DNA of 64,000 nucleotides from Listeria monocytogenes. Lineage in GTDB: Bacteria > Bacillota > Bacilli > Lactobacillales > Listeriaceae. Positions 23,739-31,693 of the stretch are shown here, one piece after another. A program made the position numbers and the translations under genes. The notes beneath the pieces were generated by a model. That model worked only from the letters and a program-made list of their open reading frames with translations, was not told the origin of the DNA and ran no database searches. The stretch's first letter is position 1. Every line of letters starts with the position of its first letter. The DNA is taken from NCBI RefSeq assembly GCF_900187225.1, contig NZ_LT906436.1, positions 1-64,000 on the forward strand. The letters run 5' to 3'.

Positions 23739-23850
23739 ACTTAACGTGTTAACCGGTTATTGTTAAAAAGTTCAGTGATTGCAAGCTAATTCAAGTTTGC
23801 AATCAAAAAATTATCATGGTACCATTAACCTAAAACTTAACGTGTTAACG
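23739..23850. promoter_or_regulatory. Two operator repeats upstream of the GntR gene
   Basis: The 15-mer ACTTAACGTGTTAAC occurs at 23739 and again at 23835. Its core TTAAC-GT-GTTAA is an inverted repeat, centred 96 bases apart in the two copies. The first copy overlaps the transcription start and runs into a second palindrome, TAACCGGTTA (23750-23759). They are the natural binding sites for the adjacent GntR protein. Between them lies another inverted repeat, GATTGCAA...TTGCAATC (about 23777-23804). Confidence 0.65.
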
Positions 23851-23877
23851 CGCGGGATGCTTTAGGGGGAACTTGTT

Positions 23878-24618
23878 ATGGCGGAACCAAAATACGCTAT
23901 TATTATCAATGATATCAAGCGATTAATTAGTGATGGAACTTTTAAGCCAGGGGAAAAAATTTATTCAGAAGATGAACTGAAAAAGAAGTATAATGTTAGT
24001 AATACTACGGTTGTTCGCGCCTTACACGAATTAGTACGAGCTGGGATTTTAGCTCGTTATCAAGGAAAAGGCACATACGTAAGTAAGTCTATTATCAACG
24101 AAGAAGTTATTTTTAATGAATATACGACAGTGCCGAACGGAAGATTCAATCGCAAAACAAAAATTACTAACGAACATACAAAAGTAGTTGCAATAAATGA
24201 AATTCAGGATGCGCGAATTGCTAAAAAATTGCAGATTCCACCTGAAAATATGATTGTTCATTTTCAACGAATCCGCCTTATTGATGATTTACCTTGGACT
24301 GTTCAAAACAACTATATGGCAAAATCCAATTTGATCAATGTCGATTTAACAAATTTTGAAAAGTTTAATTCTTTATCTGAAGTGATTAAAGAGCTTTATG
24401 GCATTAATATTCTGCACGAAGCGATGAAAGAGAGAATTGAAGTCGAATTTCCAGTAAAAGATAAAAATAATTTCAAATTACTCGAAATTGATACTGAATT
24501 GCCACTTTACCATATTGAAAGAATAACTTATGTGCCAGAGGGGCAACCCTATGAATATATTGAAAGCTATTTACGGCATAATTTTTACTCTATTGAAATT
24601 GAAAAGAAAAAACAATAG
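23878..24618 (+). CDS. GntR-family (HutC/UTRA) transcriptional regulator
   Basis: This 246-residue regulator has an N-terminal winged helix (about 5-72, with YSEDELKKKYNVSNTTVVRAL as recognition region) and a C-terminal UTRA ligand-binding domain. UTRA regulators usually sense phosphorylated sugars. It is first in an operon with a mannose-family PTS and a SIS isomerase, so it very likely controls those genes and senses their substrate. Two identical palindromes in its own leader suggest autorepression. ATG 23878 follows AGGGGGAA. Confidence 0.9.
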   Translation: MAEPKYAIIINDIKRLISDGTFKPGEKIYSEDELKKKYNVSNTTVVRALHELVRAGILARYQGKGTYVSKSIINEEVIFNEYTTVPNGRFNRKTKITNEHTKVVAINEIQDARIAKKLQIPPENMIVHFQRIRLIDDLPWTVQNNYMAKSNLINVDLTNFEKFNSLSEVIKELYGINILHEAMKERIEVEFPVKDKNNFKLLEIDTELPLYHIERITYVPEGQPYEYIESYLRHNFYSIEIEKKKQ

Positions 24619-24633
24619 AAGGGAGTTAATTAC

Positions 24634-25035
24634 TTGGATTATATTATCGCAGCACATGGTCTGTATGCGCAGGAAGTAAAAGATAGCTGCCAAATGATTA
24701 CTGGCCAAACAACTAATATTTCAGCAATTACTTTTACTGAAGAAATGGGGGTGACGGATGTATTAGATGCCTACATGGCAGTTTATTCACCTGCAAATGA
24801 AACCGCTATCATTGTGGATATTGTTGGTGGAACTCCGTGTAATGCGGCTCAAATGTTTAGTACAAAACATCCAGAAGTTAAAGTTGTATCAGGTTTGTCG
24901 CTAGGATTAATCATTCCACTTAGCCTTGGAGAAAGTTTAGAGGAGGCGATGCTTGGAGCAAAAGATAATATTCAATTTGTAGAGCAAAAAGCGAGTCATA
25001 CGATAGTAAGTGATGATGGGGAGGAAGAGGACTGA
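24634..25035 (+). CDS. PTS mannose-family IIA component
   Basis: This 133-residue IIA protein carries phosphate from HPr to the IIB subunit. The phosphorylated His is expected at residue 8 (IIAAHGLYA). The motif VDIVGGTPCNAA matches IIA-Man proteins. The start is TTG 24634, eight bases after AAGGGAG. Its TGA overlaps the ATG of the IIB gene by one base, indicating coupled translation. Confidence 0.9.
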   Translation: MDYIIAAHGLYAQEVKDSCQMITGQTTNISAITFTEEMGVTDVLDAYMAVYSPANETAIIVDIVGGTPCNAAQMFSTKHPEVKVVSGLSLGLIIPLSLGESLEEAMLGAKDNIQFVEQKASHTIVSDDGEEED

Positions 25036-25523
25036 TGGGAAGCAACGGAATTAAACACGTACGCGTAGATGAAAGACTAATTCACGGACAAGTAGCAACA
25101 ATGTGGACCAATACTATAAAAGCAACGCGAATCATGATTGTTGATGATGCAGTTGTAAAAAATGAAATGGAAAAAGTTGCCTTAAAAACCGCAGTACCGG
25201 CTGGTGTCAAACTAAGTATTCTGACAGTAAAAGGTGCAGCAAATAATATCAATAATGATAAATACGCAGGGCAGCAAGTTTTCTTAATCGTAAAATCACC
25301 TCATGCTCTTCGCGGTTTAGTGGATGCGGGCGTAGAACTTCCCCAAATCAATGTTGGAAATATGTCGACTAAAGCAGGGAGTCGCCAAATAAAAAAATCA
25401 GTTAGCGTGACAGATGAAAATTTGGAAGATTTTGATTATTTGGCTCAAAAAGGCATTAAAATCACTGCTCAAATGGTTCCGAGTGAAGATGCAGTTGAAT
25501 TTGCAAATTTATTAAAAAAATAA
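25035..25523 (+). CDS. PTS mannose-family IIB component
   Basis: This 162-residue IIB protein receives phosphate from IIA on His17 (DERLIHGQV) and passes it to the incoming sugar. It shows the typical fold of the mannose/fructose/sorbose IIB class. Separate IIA and IIB genes, instead of a fused IIAB, are common in this PTS subgroup. It is followed 22 bases later by the IIC gene. Confidence 0.92.
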   Translation: MGSNGIKHVRVDERLIHGQVATMWTNTIKATRIMIVDDAVVKNEMEKVALKTAVPAGVKLSILTVKGAANNINNDKYAGQQVFLIVKSPHALRGLVDAGVELPQINVGNMSTKAGSRQIKKSVSVTDENLEDFDYLAQKGIKITAQMVPSEDAVEFANLLKK

Positions 25524-25545
25524 GTTATAAGAAGGGAGAACTACA

Positions 25546-26349
25546 ATGGATTTAGCAATTTGGCAGATTATATTGTTAGTTATACTTGCAGCTTGTACCA
25601 TTCTTGATGCTTTAACTTTAGTAATAGGACTTAATTTCCCTGTAATAACAGGAACGCTTGCTGGAATCATTATGGGTGATATGGTGCTCGGACTTGCAAT
25701 TGGGGCAACGTTACAGCTGATGGTTCTAGGTGTTGGTACATACGGCGGTGCGTCGATTCCTGACTTTACAACGGGAGCAATCGTCGGAACAGTATTTGCC
25801 GTTTTATCAGGTCAGGATGCGGAATTTGCGATTGGCCTTGCAATTCCAGTGGGACTTTTAATGGTTCAATTAGATATTTTAGCAAGATTTACTAATACGT
25901 TTTTCTTGCACCGCATTGATTCTAACATCGCTTCAGGAAACATCTCAGCAGTTAAAAGGAATATTTGGTACGGCGCATTACCATGGGCTTTATCGCGCGC
26001 GGTTCCAGTATTTATCATGTTGACTTTCGGACAAAGCGTGGTTGATTTTATTCTTAACGAAATTCCAGAATGGCTAATGGGTGGACTACGTGTAGCTGGT
26101 GGAATTCTTCCAGTAGTTGGTATTGCGATTCTCCTTCGTTACTTGCCAACAAACAAATTCGTCGCTTATTTAATTATCGGATTTGTAGCAGCAGCTTATC
26201 TAAAAGTACCAATGCTAGGCGTAGCGCTAATTGGTGTAGCATTAGCAATCATCTACTTCAAACAAAATTTCAAAAATCCAGTAGCTGCAGGAGCAAATGG
26301 TGCAGCGCTAGTTGGGGAGGAGAATGAAGATGGCGAATACGAAGACTGA
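25546..26349 (+). CDS. PTS mannose-family IIC component
   Basis: This 267-residue polytopic protein is the membrane channel subunit of the mannose-family PTS. It has about seven hydrophobic segments and the conserved region LGLAIGATLQLMVLGVGTYGG. It pairs with the IID protein encoded next. The C-terminus is acidic and soluble. The last 20 bases overlap the start of the IID gene. The sugar cannot be read from sequence. Confidence 0.93.
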   Translation: MDLAIWQIILLVILAACTILDALTLVIGLNFPVITGTLAGIIMGDMVLGLAIGATLQLMVLGVGTYGGASIPDFTTGAIVGTVFAVLSGQDAEFAIGLAIPVGLLMVQLDILARFTNTFFLHRIDSNIASGNISAVKRNIWYGALPWALSRAVPVFIMLTFGQSVVDFILNEIPEWLMGGLRVAGGILPVVGIAILLRYLPTNKFVAYLIIGFVAAAYLKVPMLGVALIGVALAIIYFKQNFKNPVAAGANGAALVGEENEDGEYED

Positions 26350-27151
26350 GCAGGATTTTGAGAAAGTCCTCAAGAGACGCGATTTAATAGCAGCAAACTT
26401 TCGTTGGTTGTTTGCTAGCCAAATCTGTTGGAACTATGAGCGAATGATGTCGACTGGTTATCTTTATAGTATTTTGCCAACGCTTCGGAAGCTTTATAAA
26501 ACTGATGATGATTTAAAAGATATGATGAATATGCATAACCAATTCTTTAATACAAATCCTATGGTCGGTGGTTTGATTTTAGGAATGGATATGGCGATTG
26601 AAGAGCGAGAAAAGAAAGCATCAAAAGAAGTCGTAACTGGTTTGAAGACTGGATTAATGGGACCGTTTGCTGGTGTTGGTGATACGATTTTCGGGGTTAT
26701 TTTACCGACGATTTTTGGATCAATTGCCGCATATATGGGACTTCAAGGTAATGTGACAGGTGTAGTTATCTGGGTATTAGTAAATATTTTGGTTGTGGGA
26801 GCTAGATTTACTTTACTTCCTCTAGGATATAAGCAAGGTGCGAAACTAGTGACGGAATTCGCGGATAGACTTAACGCGTTAACCGATGCAGCTATTTTGC
26901 TCGGGGTCACGGTCGTCGGGGCATTAATACCAACCGTAATTAAAGCAACTGTCCCATTCGTTTATAAATCAGGAAAAGTAGAGCTCAAAATGCAAGACAT
27001 GCTAGATCAAATCATGCCATCACTCGTTCCAGTCTTACTTGTGGCACTAATCTATGCACTTTTAGGCCACAAAAAAATGACATCTACGAAGGCTATTTTA
27101 TTAGTAATGGTTATTGCGATTATTTTATTCAACCTAAAAATTCTAGGTTAA
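26330..27151 (+). CDS. PTS mannose-family IID component
   Basis: This 273-residue IID subunit completes the membrane part of the transporter. Visible family features are the N-terminal RWLFASQICWNYERM and the GVGDTIFG motif. ATG 26330 is chosen because GGAGGAG (26316-26322) is correctly spaced; an in-frame TTG at 26312 lies before that site. Inside the gene at 26869-26884 is a close copy of the operators upstream of the GntR gene (see separate entry). Confidence 0.92.
   Translation: MANTKTEQDFEKVLKRRDLIAANFRWLFASQICWNYERMMSTGYLYSILPTLRKLYKTDDDLKDMMNMHNQFFNTNPMVGGLILGMDMAIEEREKKASKEVVTGLKTGLMGPFAGVGDTIFGVILPTIFGSIAAYMGLQGNVTGVVIWVLVNILVVGARFTLLPLGYKQGAKLVTEFADRLNALTDAAILLGVTVVGALIPTVIKATVPFVYKSGKVELKMQDMLDQIMPSLVPVLLVALIYALLGHKKMTSTKAILLVMVIAIILFNLKILG
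26869..26884. promoter_or_regulatory. Operator-like palindrome inside the IID gene
   Basis: ACTTAACGCGTTAACC matches the first GntR-leader operator (23739-23754) at 15 of 16 positions, and here the core TTAACGCGTTAA is a perfect palindrome. It lies about 3.1 kb downstream within coding sequence. It could be an auxiliary operator; coincidence is possible but unlikely. Confidence 0.45.
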
Positions 27152-27178
27152 AATATAAAAATTGGAGGAATAGACAAA

Positions 27179-27883
27179 ATGGGTTTAACATTTTTTGACA
27201 AAGCGCGTGAATTAACGGAGGAACTAGAAAAAACACAGGCGGAAAGTATTCATCAAGCAGCAAAACTGGTGGCAGACAGCATTATGAACGACGGAATTAT
27301 TCAAGCATTTGGTAGTGGGCACTCATATGCGGCAGCTATTGAAGTATGTGGGAGAGCAGGAGGACTTATTCCCTCGAAAGTTATTATGGACCCTGCTGGC
27401 GGTTATTATGAATCTATTGAGGGCGTTGGTTCCTTGCTTACTCATAGATTACAAGCTAAACCGAATGATATATTCTTCCTTATATCTAATTCAGGTCGTA
27501 ATCCAATGGGAATTGAGCTTGCAGAATGGATTAAATCACAGGGCTGTAAATTAATTGTTGTAACAGCACTCGATGCCTCGCAAACAGCAGCTTCGAGACA
27601 CTCTTCTGGAAAATTGTTGTACGAGTTTGCGGATGTTATTTTAGATAATCGTTCAGTCCAAGGGGATGCGGCACTTGAATTAGAGGGATTAGAAGGAAAA
27701 GTTTGTGGAACCTCTTCATTCTCAGCCGTTCTGCTTCTCCAACAAACAATCTATGAAGCAGTAGAACTTATGCTTGAAAAAGGCTATACACCACCAGTTT
27801 ATCGTAGTGCAAATATTGATGGTGGCTACGAATACAATTTTGCGATTGAAGACAAATTCGCTGATCGTATTTTCCACTTATAA
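27179..27883 (+). CDS. SIS-domain sugar isomerase-like protein
   Basis: This 234-residue protein has a SIS (sugar isomerase) fold: [11 protein letters not shown] for the sugar-phosphate loop and [17 protein letters not shown] for the second. It resembles the UPF0309 group often annotated as phosphoheptose isomerase. As the last gene of a mannose-type PTS operon it probably acts on the imported phosphosugar, perhaps an amino sugar or a sugar acid ether. The exact reaction is not known. It ends at a strong terminator. Confidence 0.82.
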   Translation: MGLTFFDKARELTEELEKTQAESIHQAAKLVADSIMNDGIIQAFGSGHSYAAAIEVCGRAGGLIPSKVIMDPAGGYYESIEGVGSLLTHRLQAKPNDIFFLISNSGRNPMGIELAEWIKSQGCKLIVVTALDASQTAASRHSSGKLLYEFADVILDNRSVQGDAALELEGLEGKVCGTSSFSAVLLLQQTIYEAVELMLEKGYTPPVYRSANIDGGYEYNFAIEDKFADRIFHL

Positions 27884-27891
27884 TAAAAATG

Positions 27892-27926
27892 GGCGCGAAA
27901 ATGAACGTTATTTTCGCGCTTTTTTG
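27892..27926 (+). terminator. Terminator of the mannose-type PTS operon
   Basis: GCGCGAAAAT pairs with ATTTTCGCGC, followed by six T residues. The T tract is immediately followed by the ribosome site of cutC. Confidence 0.88.
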
Positions 27927-27937
27927 GAGGCAAAATG

Positions 27938-28579
27938 ATGATTTTAAAAGAAGTCTGTATTGAAAATACTACTAATTTGGTGAACGTTATTGAAGCTGGA
28001 GCTAATCGAGTGGAACTTTGTGATAATCTAGCGGAGGGCGGAACTTCTGTTAGTTATGGGGTTGCGAAACATGTTGTGAAAATTTGTCATGAACAAAATG
28101 TAAGTGTAATGGCAATGGTGCGTCCCCGAAAAGGCAATTTTGTTTATACAAAAGAAGAAATTTCGGTTATGATTGATGACATTTTGATGTACAAGAAAAT
28201 AGCGGTTGATGGCGTGGTTTTTGGCTGTATTACGGATTCTGGATTGCTAGATAAACCAGCCATAAATGAATTATTGAAAGCTGCAGCAGGTCTGGAAGTG
28301 ACTTTTCATATGGCGTTTGATGAGTTAGTAGAAACAGAAAAATTACCGGCAATAGACTGGTTAGTTGAGCAAGGCGTTACAAGAATTCTCACGCATGGTG
28401 GCGACGGCGCTAAACTTCCCGAAGAAACTTTTGTTCAATGGCGAAAATATATTGATTACGCAGCGGGTCGAATCATTATTTTACCAGGTGGAGGAATTAA
28501 ATCGCACAATTTAGAATGGATTATAAAAGAAACTGGAGCAGCTGAAATACATGGCACTGACTTGTTTGGGGAGCGCTAA
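27938..28579 (+). CDS. cutC: CutC-family protein
   Basis: This 213-residue TIM-barrel protein belongs to the CutC family, once linked to copper homeostasis; the true activity is unclear. Family motifs visible are the N-terminal LKEVCIEN, GANRVELCDNLAEGGTSVSYG, VMAMVRPRKGNFVY and FHMAFDE. ATG 27938 is preferred over ATG 27935 because TGGAGG ends at 27930. No promoter is seen between the upstream terminator and this start, so it may depend on read-through from the PTS operon, or on a promoter inside the SIS gene. Confidence 0.88.
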   Translation: MILKEVCIENTTNLVNVIEAGANRVELCDNLAEGGTSVSYGVAKHVVKICHEQNVSVMAMVRPRKGNFVYTKEEISVMIDDILMYKKIAVDGVVFGCITDSGLLDKPAINELLKAAAGLEVTFHMAFDELVETEKLPAIDWLVEQGVTRILTHGGDGAKLPEETFVQWRKYIDYAAGRIIILPGGGIKSHNLEWIIKETGAAEIHGTDLFGER

Positions 28580-28603
28580 AACTCCCCAAATAAATTTATT
28601 TTA
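28565..28603 (+). terminator. Terminator overlapping the cutC stop
   Basis: TTTGGGGAG pairs with CTCCCCAAA, with the cutC TAA in the loop and an AT-rich tail. Confidence 0.75.
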
Positions 28604-28612
28604 AAAAAATGC

Positions 28613-28641
28613 TTGCAACCGTTTTCTTTATATGATATATT
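28613..28641 (+). promoter_or_regulatory. Beta-glucoside PTS promoter with an exact cre site
   Basis: TTGCAA (28613-28618) and TATATT (28636-28641) are 17 bases apart. TTGCAACCGTTTTCT (28613-28627) matches the cre consensus WTGNAANCGNWNNCW at every defined position and covers the -35 box, so CcpA repression by preferred sugars is expected. Confidence 0.78.
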
Positions 28642-28655
28642 TATCTCATCACAAA

Positions 28656-28746
28656 GGATTGTTACCAATTCATTGGGCAAAACCTAAGCTGATTTGTAGG
28701 ACACGTGTATGCGTGGAGTCCTCGAATGAGCTTAGGTTTTTCTTTT
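28656..28746 (+). promoter_or_regulatory. RAT antiterminator and overlapping terminator
   Basis: GGATTGTTACCAATTCATTG at 28656-28675, continuing to 28684, is a ribonucleic antiterminator (RAT) of the SacY/LicT/BglG type. Its last bases also form the left arm of a terminator (AAACCTAAGCT with AGCTTAGGTTT, then a T tract ending near 28746). Binding of a BglG-family antiterminator to the RAT would prevent the terminator and allow PTS expression. No such regulator gene lies in the window. Confidence 0.85.
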
Positions 28747-28783
28747 TGCCCAAAAAACCAAAAAGAGGAAGGAAGTCGTCAAA

Positions 28784-30688
28784 ATGAAATATGAACAATT
28801 AGCAAAAGACATCTTGAAAAATGTCGGCGGTAAAGAAAATATCAACAGTGTTTTCCATTGTATTACCAGACTTCGGTTTAAACTGAAAGATGAGAATATT
28901 GCGAACACGAAAGAAATTGAAAAACTTGATGGCGTAATCTCTGTCATTAAAAGTGGTGGTCAATACCAAGTAGTTATCGGTAACCACGTACCAGACGTAT
29001 TTAAAGCAGTATTAGAAGTTGGCGGGATTTCAGCTGAAGGTGACGAAGGAAGTAGTGCACCAGCAACAGGTAATATCTTCAACCGCTTCATCGATATGAT
29101 TTCTGGCGTATTTACACCAGTTCTAGGTGTATTAGCCGCAACAGGTATGATTAAAGGTTTCACGGCAATGTTTGTAGCATTTGGTTGGATTACAGTTACT
29201 TCAGGTACGTACCAATTACTTTATGCAATTGGGGATTGTTTATTCTACTTCTTCCCAATCTTCCTAGGTTACACAGCAATGAAAAAATTCGGCGGAAACA
29301 TATTTATCGGGATGGCTATAGGTGGTGCCTTAGTTTATCCAACACTTGCAGGTATTACAGCAGGTGACCCACTTTATACACTTTTCGCAGGAACAATTTT
29401 TGAATCTCCAATTCACGTAACATTTTTAGGAATTCCAGTTATCTTGATGTCTTATGCATCTTCTGTTATTCCGATTATCGTAGCAACATATTTTGGTTCC
29501 AAAGTAGAAAAAGGCTTCAAGAAAATCATTCCAGATGTAATTAAAACTTTCGTAGTTCCATTCTGTACATTATTAATCGTAGTTCCAATCACTTTCATCG
29601 TAATTGGCCCAATTGCTACATGGGCTGGTCAATTATTAGGAGCAGGAACAATTTGGGTTTATAACTTAAGTCCAATTATCGCAGGTCTAATTTTAGGTGG
29701 TTTCTGGCAAGTATTTGTTATCTTTGGACTTCACTGGGGTCTTGTACCAGTGGCAATCAACAACTTAACTGTTCTTGGACATGATCCAATTTTAGCAATG
29801 ACATTTGGTGCATCTTTTGCTCAAATCGGTGCAGTATTGGCAGTATTCTTTAAATCTAGAAACAAAAAAATCAAATCTCTTAGTATCCCAGCATTTATTT
29901 CCGGTATCTTTGGTGTAACTGAACCAGCGATTTACGGTGTTACTTTACCTCTGAAAAAACCATTTATCATGAGCTGTATCGCTGGTGGTATTGGTGGCGG
30001 AATCATTGGTTTTGCAGGATCTCAAACATATATCATGGGTGGACTTGGAATCTTCGGTCTTCCTAACTTCTTCAAACCAGGTAGCGGTATTTCAGGCGAA
30101 TTCTGGTGGGTAGTTATCGCAATCGTTATCAGCTTCATCCTTGGTTTCATCTTAACTTATGTAGTAGGTTTCAAAGATCCAGCTGATGTAGTGGTAGAAC
30201 AATCTAACACAGTAGAAGGCGAAACTTTAATCGAACGTGAAACAATTCCAGCTCCAGTAGTTGGCGAAATCGTAACTTTAGCAGATGTAAAAGACGAAGC
30301 ATTTTCATCCGGTGCACTTGGAAAAGGTGTTGCAATTATCCCTACTGTCGGACGCGTTGTAGCTCCAGCAGCCGGAACAGTAACAACTATCTTCCCAACT
30401 GGTCATGCAATCGGTATTACAACAAAAGATGGTGCAGAAGTTTTAATCCATATCGGTATGGACACTGTTCAACTTGAAGGTAAATTCTTCACAGCACACG
30501 TTAAGCAAGGCGACGTAATCGAAAAAGGTCAATTACTAACTGAATTTGATATTGAAGGCATTAAAGCAGCTGGATATGACGTTACAACTCCAGTAGTAGT
30601 AACAAACTCCAATCAATATTTAGACGTAATGATTACAGATGCAAAAGAAGCAAAACTAGAAGAACGTTTAATCACATTAGTAATTTAA
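28784..30688 (+). CDS. PTS beta-glucoside IIBCA component
   Basis: This 634-residue fused transporter imports and phosphorylates beta-glucosides. The order is IIB (1-90, phosphorylated Cys26 in NSVFHCITRLRF), the IIC membrane domain (about 100-470) and a glucose-type IIA domain (about 490-634, with active His in VLIHIGMDT). Control by the cre site and RAT/terminator upstream is expected. The product would feed the 6-phospho-beta-glucosidase at 21.3 kb or others elsewhere. ATG 28784 follows AGAGGAAGGAAG. It ends before a terminator. Confidence 0.95.
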   Translation: MKYEQLAKDILKNVGGKENINSVFHCITRLRFKLKDENIANTKEIEKLDGVISVIKSGGQYQVVIGNHVPDVFKAVLEVGGISAEGDEGSSAPATGNIFNRFIDMISGVFTPVLGVLAATGMIKGFTAMFVAFGWITVTSGTYQLLYAIGDCLFYFFPIFLGYTAMKKFGGNIFIGMAIGGALVYPTLAGITAGDPLYTLFAGTIFESPIHVTFLGIPVILMSYASSVIPIIVATYFGSKVEKGFKKIIPDVIKTFVVPFCTLLIVVPITFIVIGPIATWAGQLLGAGTIWVYNLSPIIAGLILGGFWQVFVIFGLHWGLVPVAINNLTVLGHDPILAMTFGASFAQIGAVLAVFFKSRNKKIKSLSIPAFISGIFGVTEPAIYGVTLPLKKPFIMSCIAGGIGGGIIGFAGSQTYIMGGLGIFGLPNFFKPGSGISGEFWWVVIAIVISFILGFILTYVVGFKDPADVVVEQSNTVEGETLIERETIPAPVVGEIVTLADVKDEAFSSGALGKGVAIIPTVGRVVAPAAGTVTTIFPTGHAIGITTKDGAEVLIHIGMDTVQLEGKFFTAHVKQGDVIEKGQLLTEFDIEGIKAAGYDVTTPVVVTNSNQYLDVMITDAKEAKLEERLITLVI

Positions 30689-30698
30689 GACATTTAAA

Positions 30699-30736
30699 TA
30701 AACAGCTTGGGCAGTAACTTGCTCAAGCTGTTTTTA
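30699..30736 (+). terminator. Terminator after the beta-glucoside PTS gene
   Basis: AAACAGCTTGGGCA pairs with TGCTCAAGCTGTTT and is followed by T residues. Confidence 0.88.
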
Positions 30737-30772
30737 TGTTATACTGAGAAAAAAACGGACGGTGAAGCACCT

Positions 30773-31648
30773 ATGCTAGTAAAAGGCGATACAGTGGGAA
30801 TTATTTGTTGTTCTGATGGTCGGAAAAAAGAAGATGAGAACAGAATTGCACTGCTTGAGCAAGTGCTAAAAACAGAATTTAGCTTGCAAGTAGTTTTTGC
30901 TGAAACTATTTTTCAAAAAGCTGAATCGCCATTTAGTGGTACTCCGCAAGCTCGTGCGATAGAACTGATGAAATTATACCAGCGTTCAGATGTGCAAATG
31001 ATTTTTGATATTTCTGGTGGAGATGCAGCCAATCAAGTATTGCCTTATCTTGATTTTGATATTATCCGAAATGCGCAAAAACCGTTTGTTGGCTATAGTG
31101 ATCTAACGGTGATTTTGAATGCTATTTATACGAAAACAGAACAAATGGGTTATAATTATCAATTACTTCATTTAGTCGGTAAAGATAGTGAGTTGCAGCA
31201 GAGTCATTTTAGAAAAACATTTTTTGAAAATCGTGTATTAATTAGCGGAGAGCAGCTTAATGAGTTTGTGTGGCGTGGTGGCGAAGTTATTGGAGGAAAC
31301 ATTCGTTGCTTTTTAAAGTTAGCAGGAACAAATTTTATGCCTGATTTCACTAATAAAATAATTTTGTTAGAAAGTCTCGGTGGGAAAGAGGCGAAGCTTG
31401 CCTCATATGTGGCTCAATTAGAGCAATTAGGAGCGTTTTCTAAATGTTTAGGCGTTATTGTGGGACAACATTCCGAAGCGGAGGAAAACGGTGAATATGA
31501 AAGAATTGGTCGCTTATATCAACAAATTGGTCGGAAGTATAAGTTGCCGATTTTCCGAACAAGCGAAATAGGGCATAGTGTAGATGCAAAACCATGCTTA
31601 ATTGGTGCAAAAGTTAATGTTTCACGTGAAACATTAACAAATTTTTAA
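30773..31648 (+). CDS. S66-family peptidase (LD-carboxypeptidase/MccF-like)
   Basis: This 291-residue serine peptidase is of the S66 family, which includes LD-carboxypeptidases that trim murein tetrapeptides and MccF immunity proteins. Family marks are the N-terminal VKGDTVGIICCSDG, the nucleophile Ser in GYSDLTV, Glu in ILLESLGG and a C-terminal His in EIGHSVDAKP. It has no signal peptide, so it acts in the cytosol. ATG 30773 is chosen because upstream in-frame starts fall in the preceding terminator and the product then starts as in the family. A parS site is embedded in its last codons. Confidence 0.85.
   Translation: MLVKGDTVGIICCSDGRKKEDENRIALLEQVLKTEFSLQVVFAETIFQKAESPFSGTPQARAIELMKLYQRSDVQMIFDISGGDAANQVLPYLDFDIIRNAQKPFVGYSDLTVILNAIYTKTEQMGYNYQLLHLVGKDSELQQSHFRKTFFENRVLISGEQLNEFVWRGGEVIGGNIRCFLKLAGTNFMPDFTNKIILLESLGGKEAKLASYVAQLEQLGAFSKCLGVIVGQHSEAEENGEYERIGRLYQQIGRKYKLPIFRTSEIGHSVDAKPCLIGAKVNVSRETLTNF
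31618..31633. promoter_or_regulatory. parS centromere-like site (ParB/Spo0J)
   Basis: TGTTTCACGTGAAACA is a perfect match to the parS consensus known from B. subtilis. The symmetry extends to a perfect 26-base palindrome (31613-31638). It lies in the last codons of the S66 peptidase gene, about 31 kb from oriC, the expected region for chromosome partition sites. ParB would load here and recruit SMC. Confidence 0.92.
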
Positions 31649-31693
31649 TAATTTTATTGCGAAATGTTCATAATTAACCTTTAATATAGAACC

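Noticed and set aside
23777-23804. Inverted repeat GATTGCAA/TTGCAATC as a terminator
   Set aside because: No T tract follows on either strand; kept only as a possible regulatory repeat within the GntR leader.
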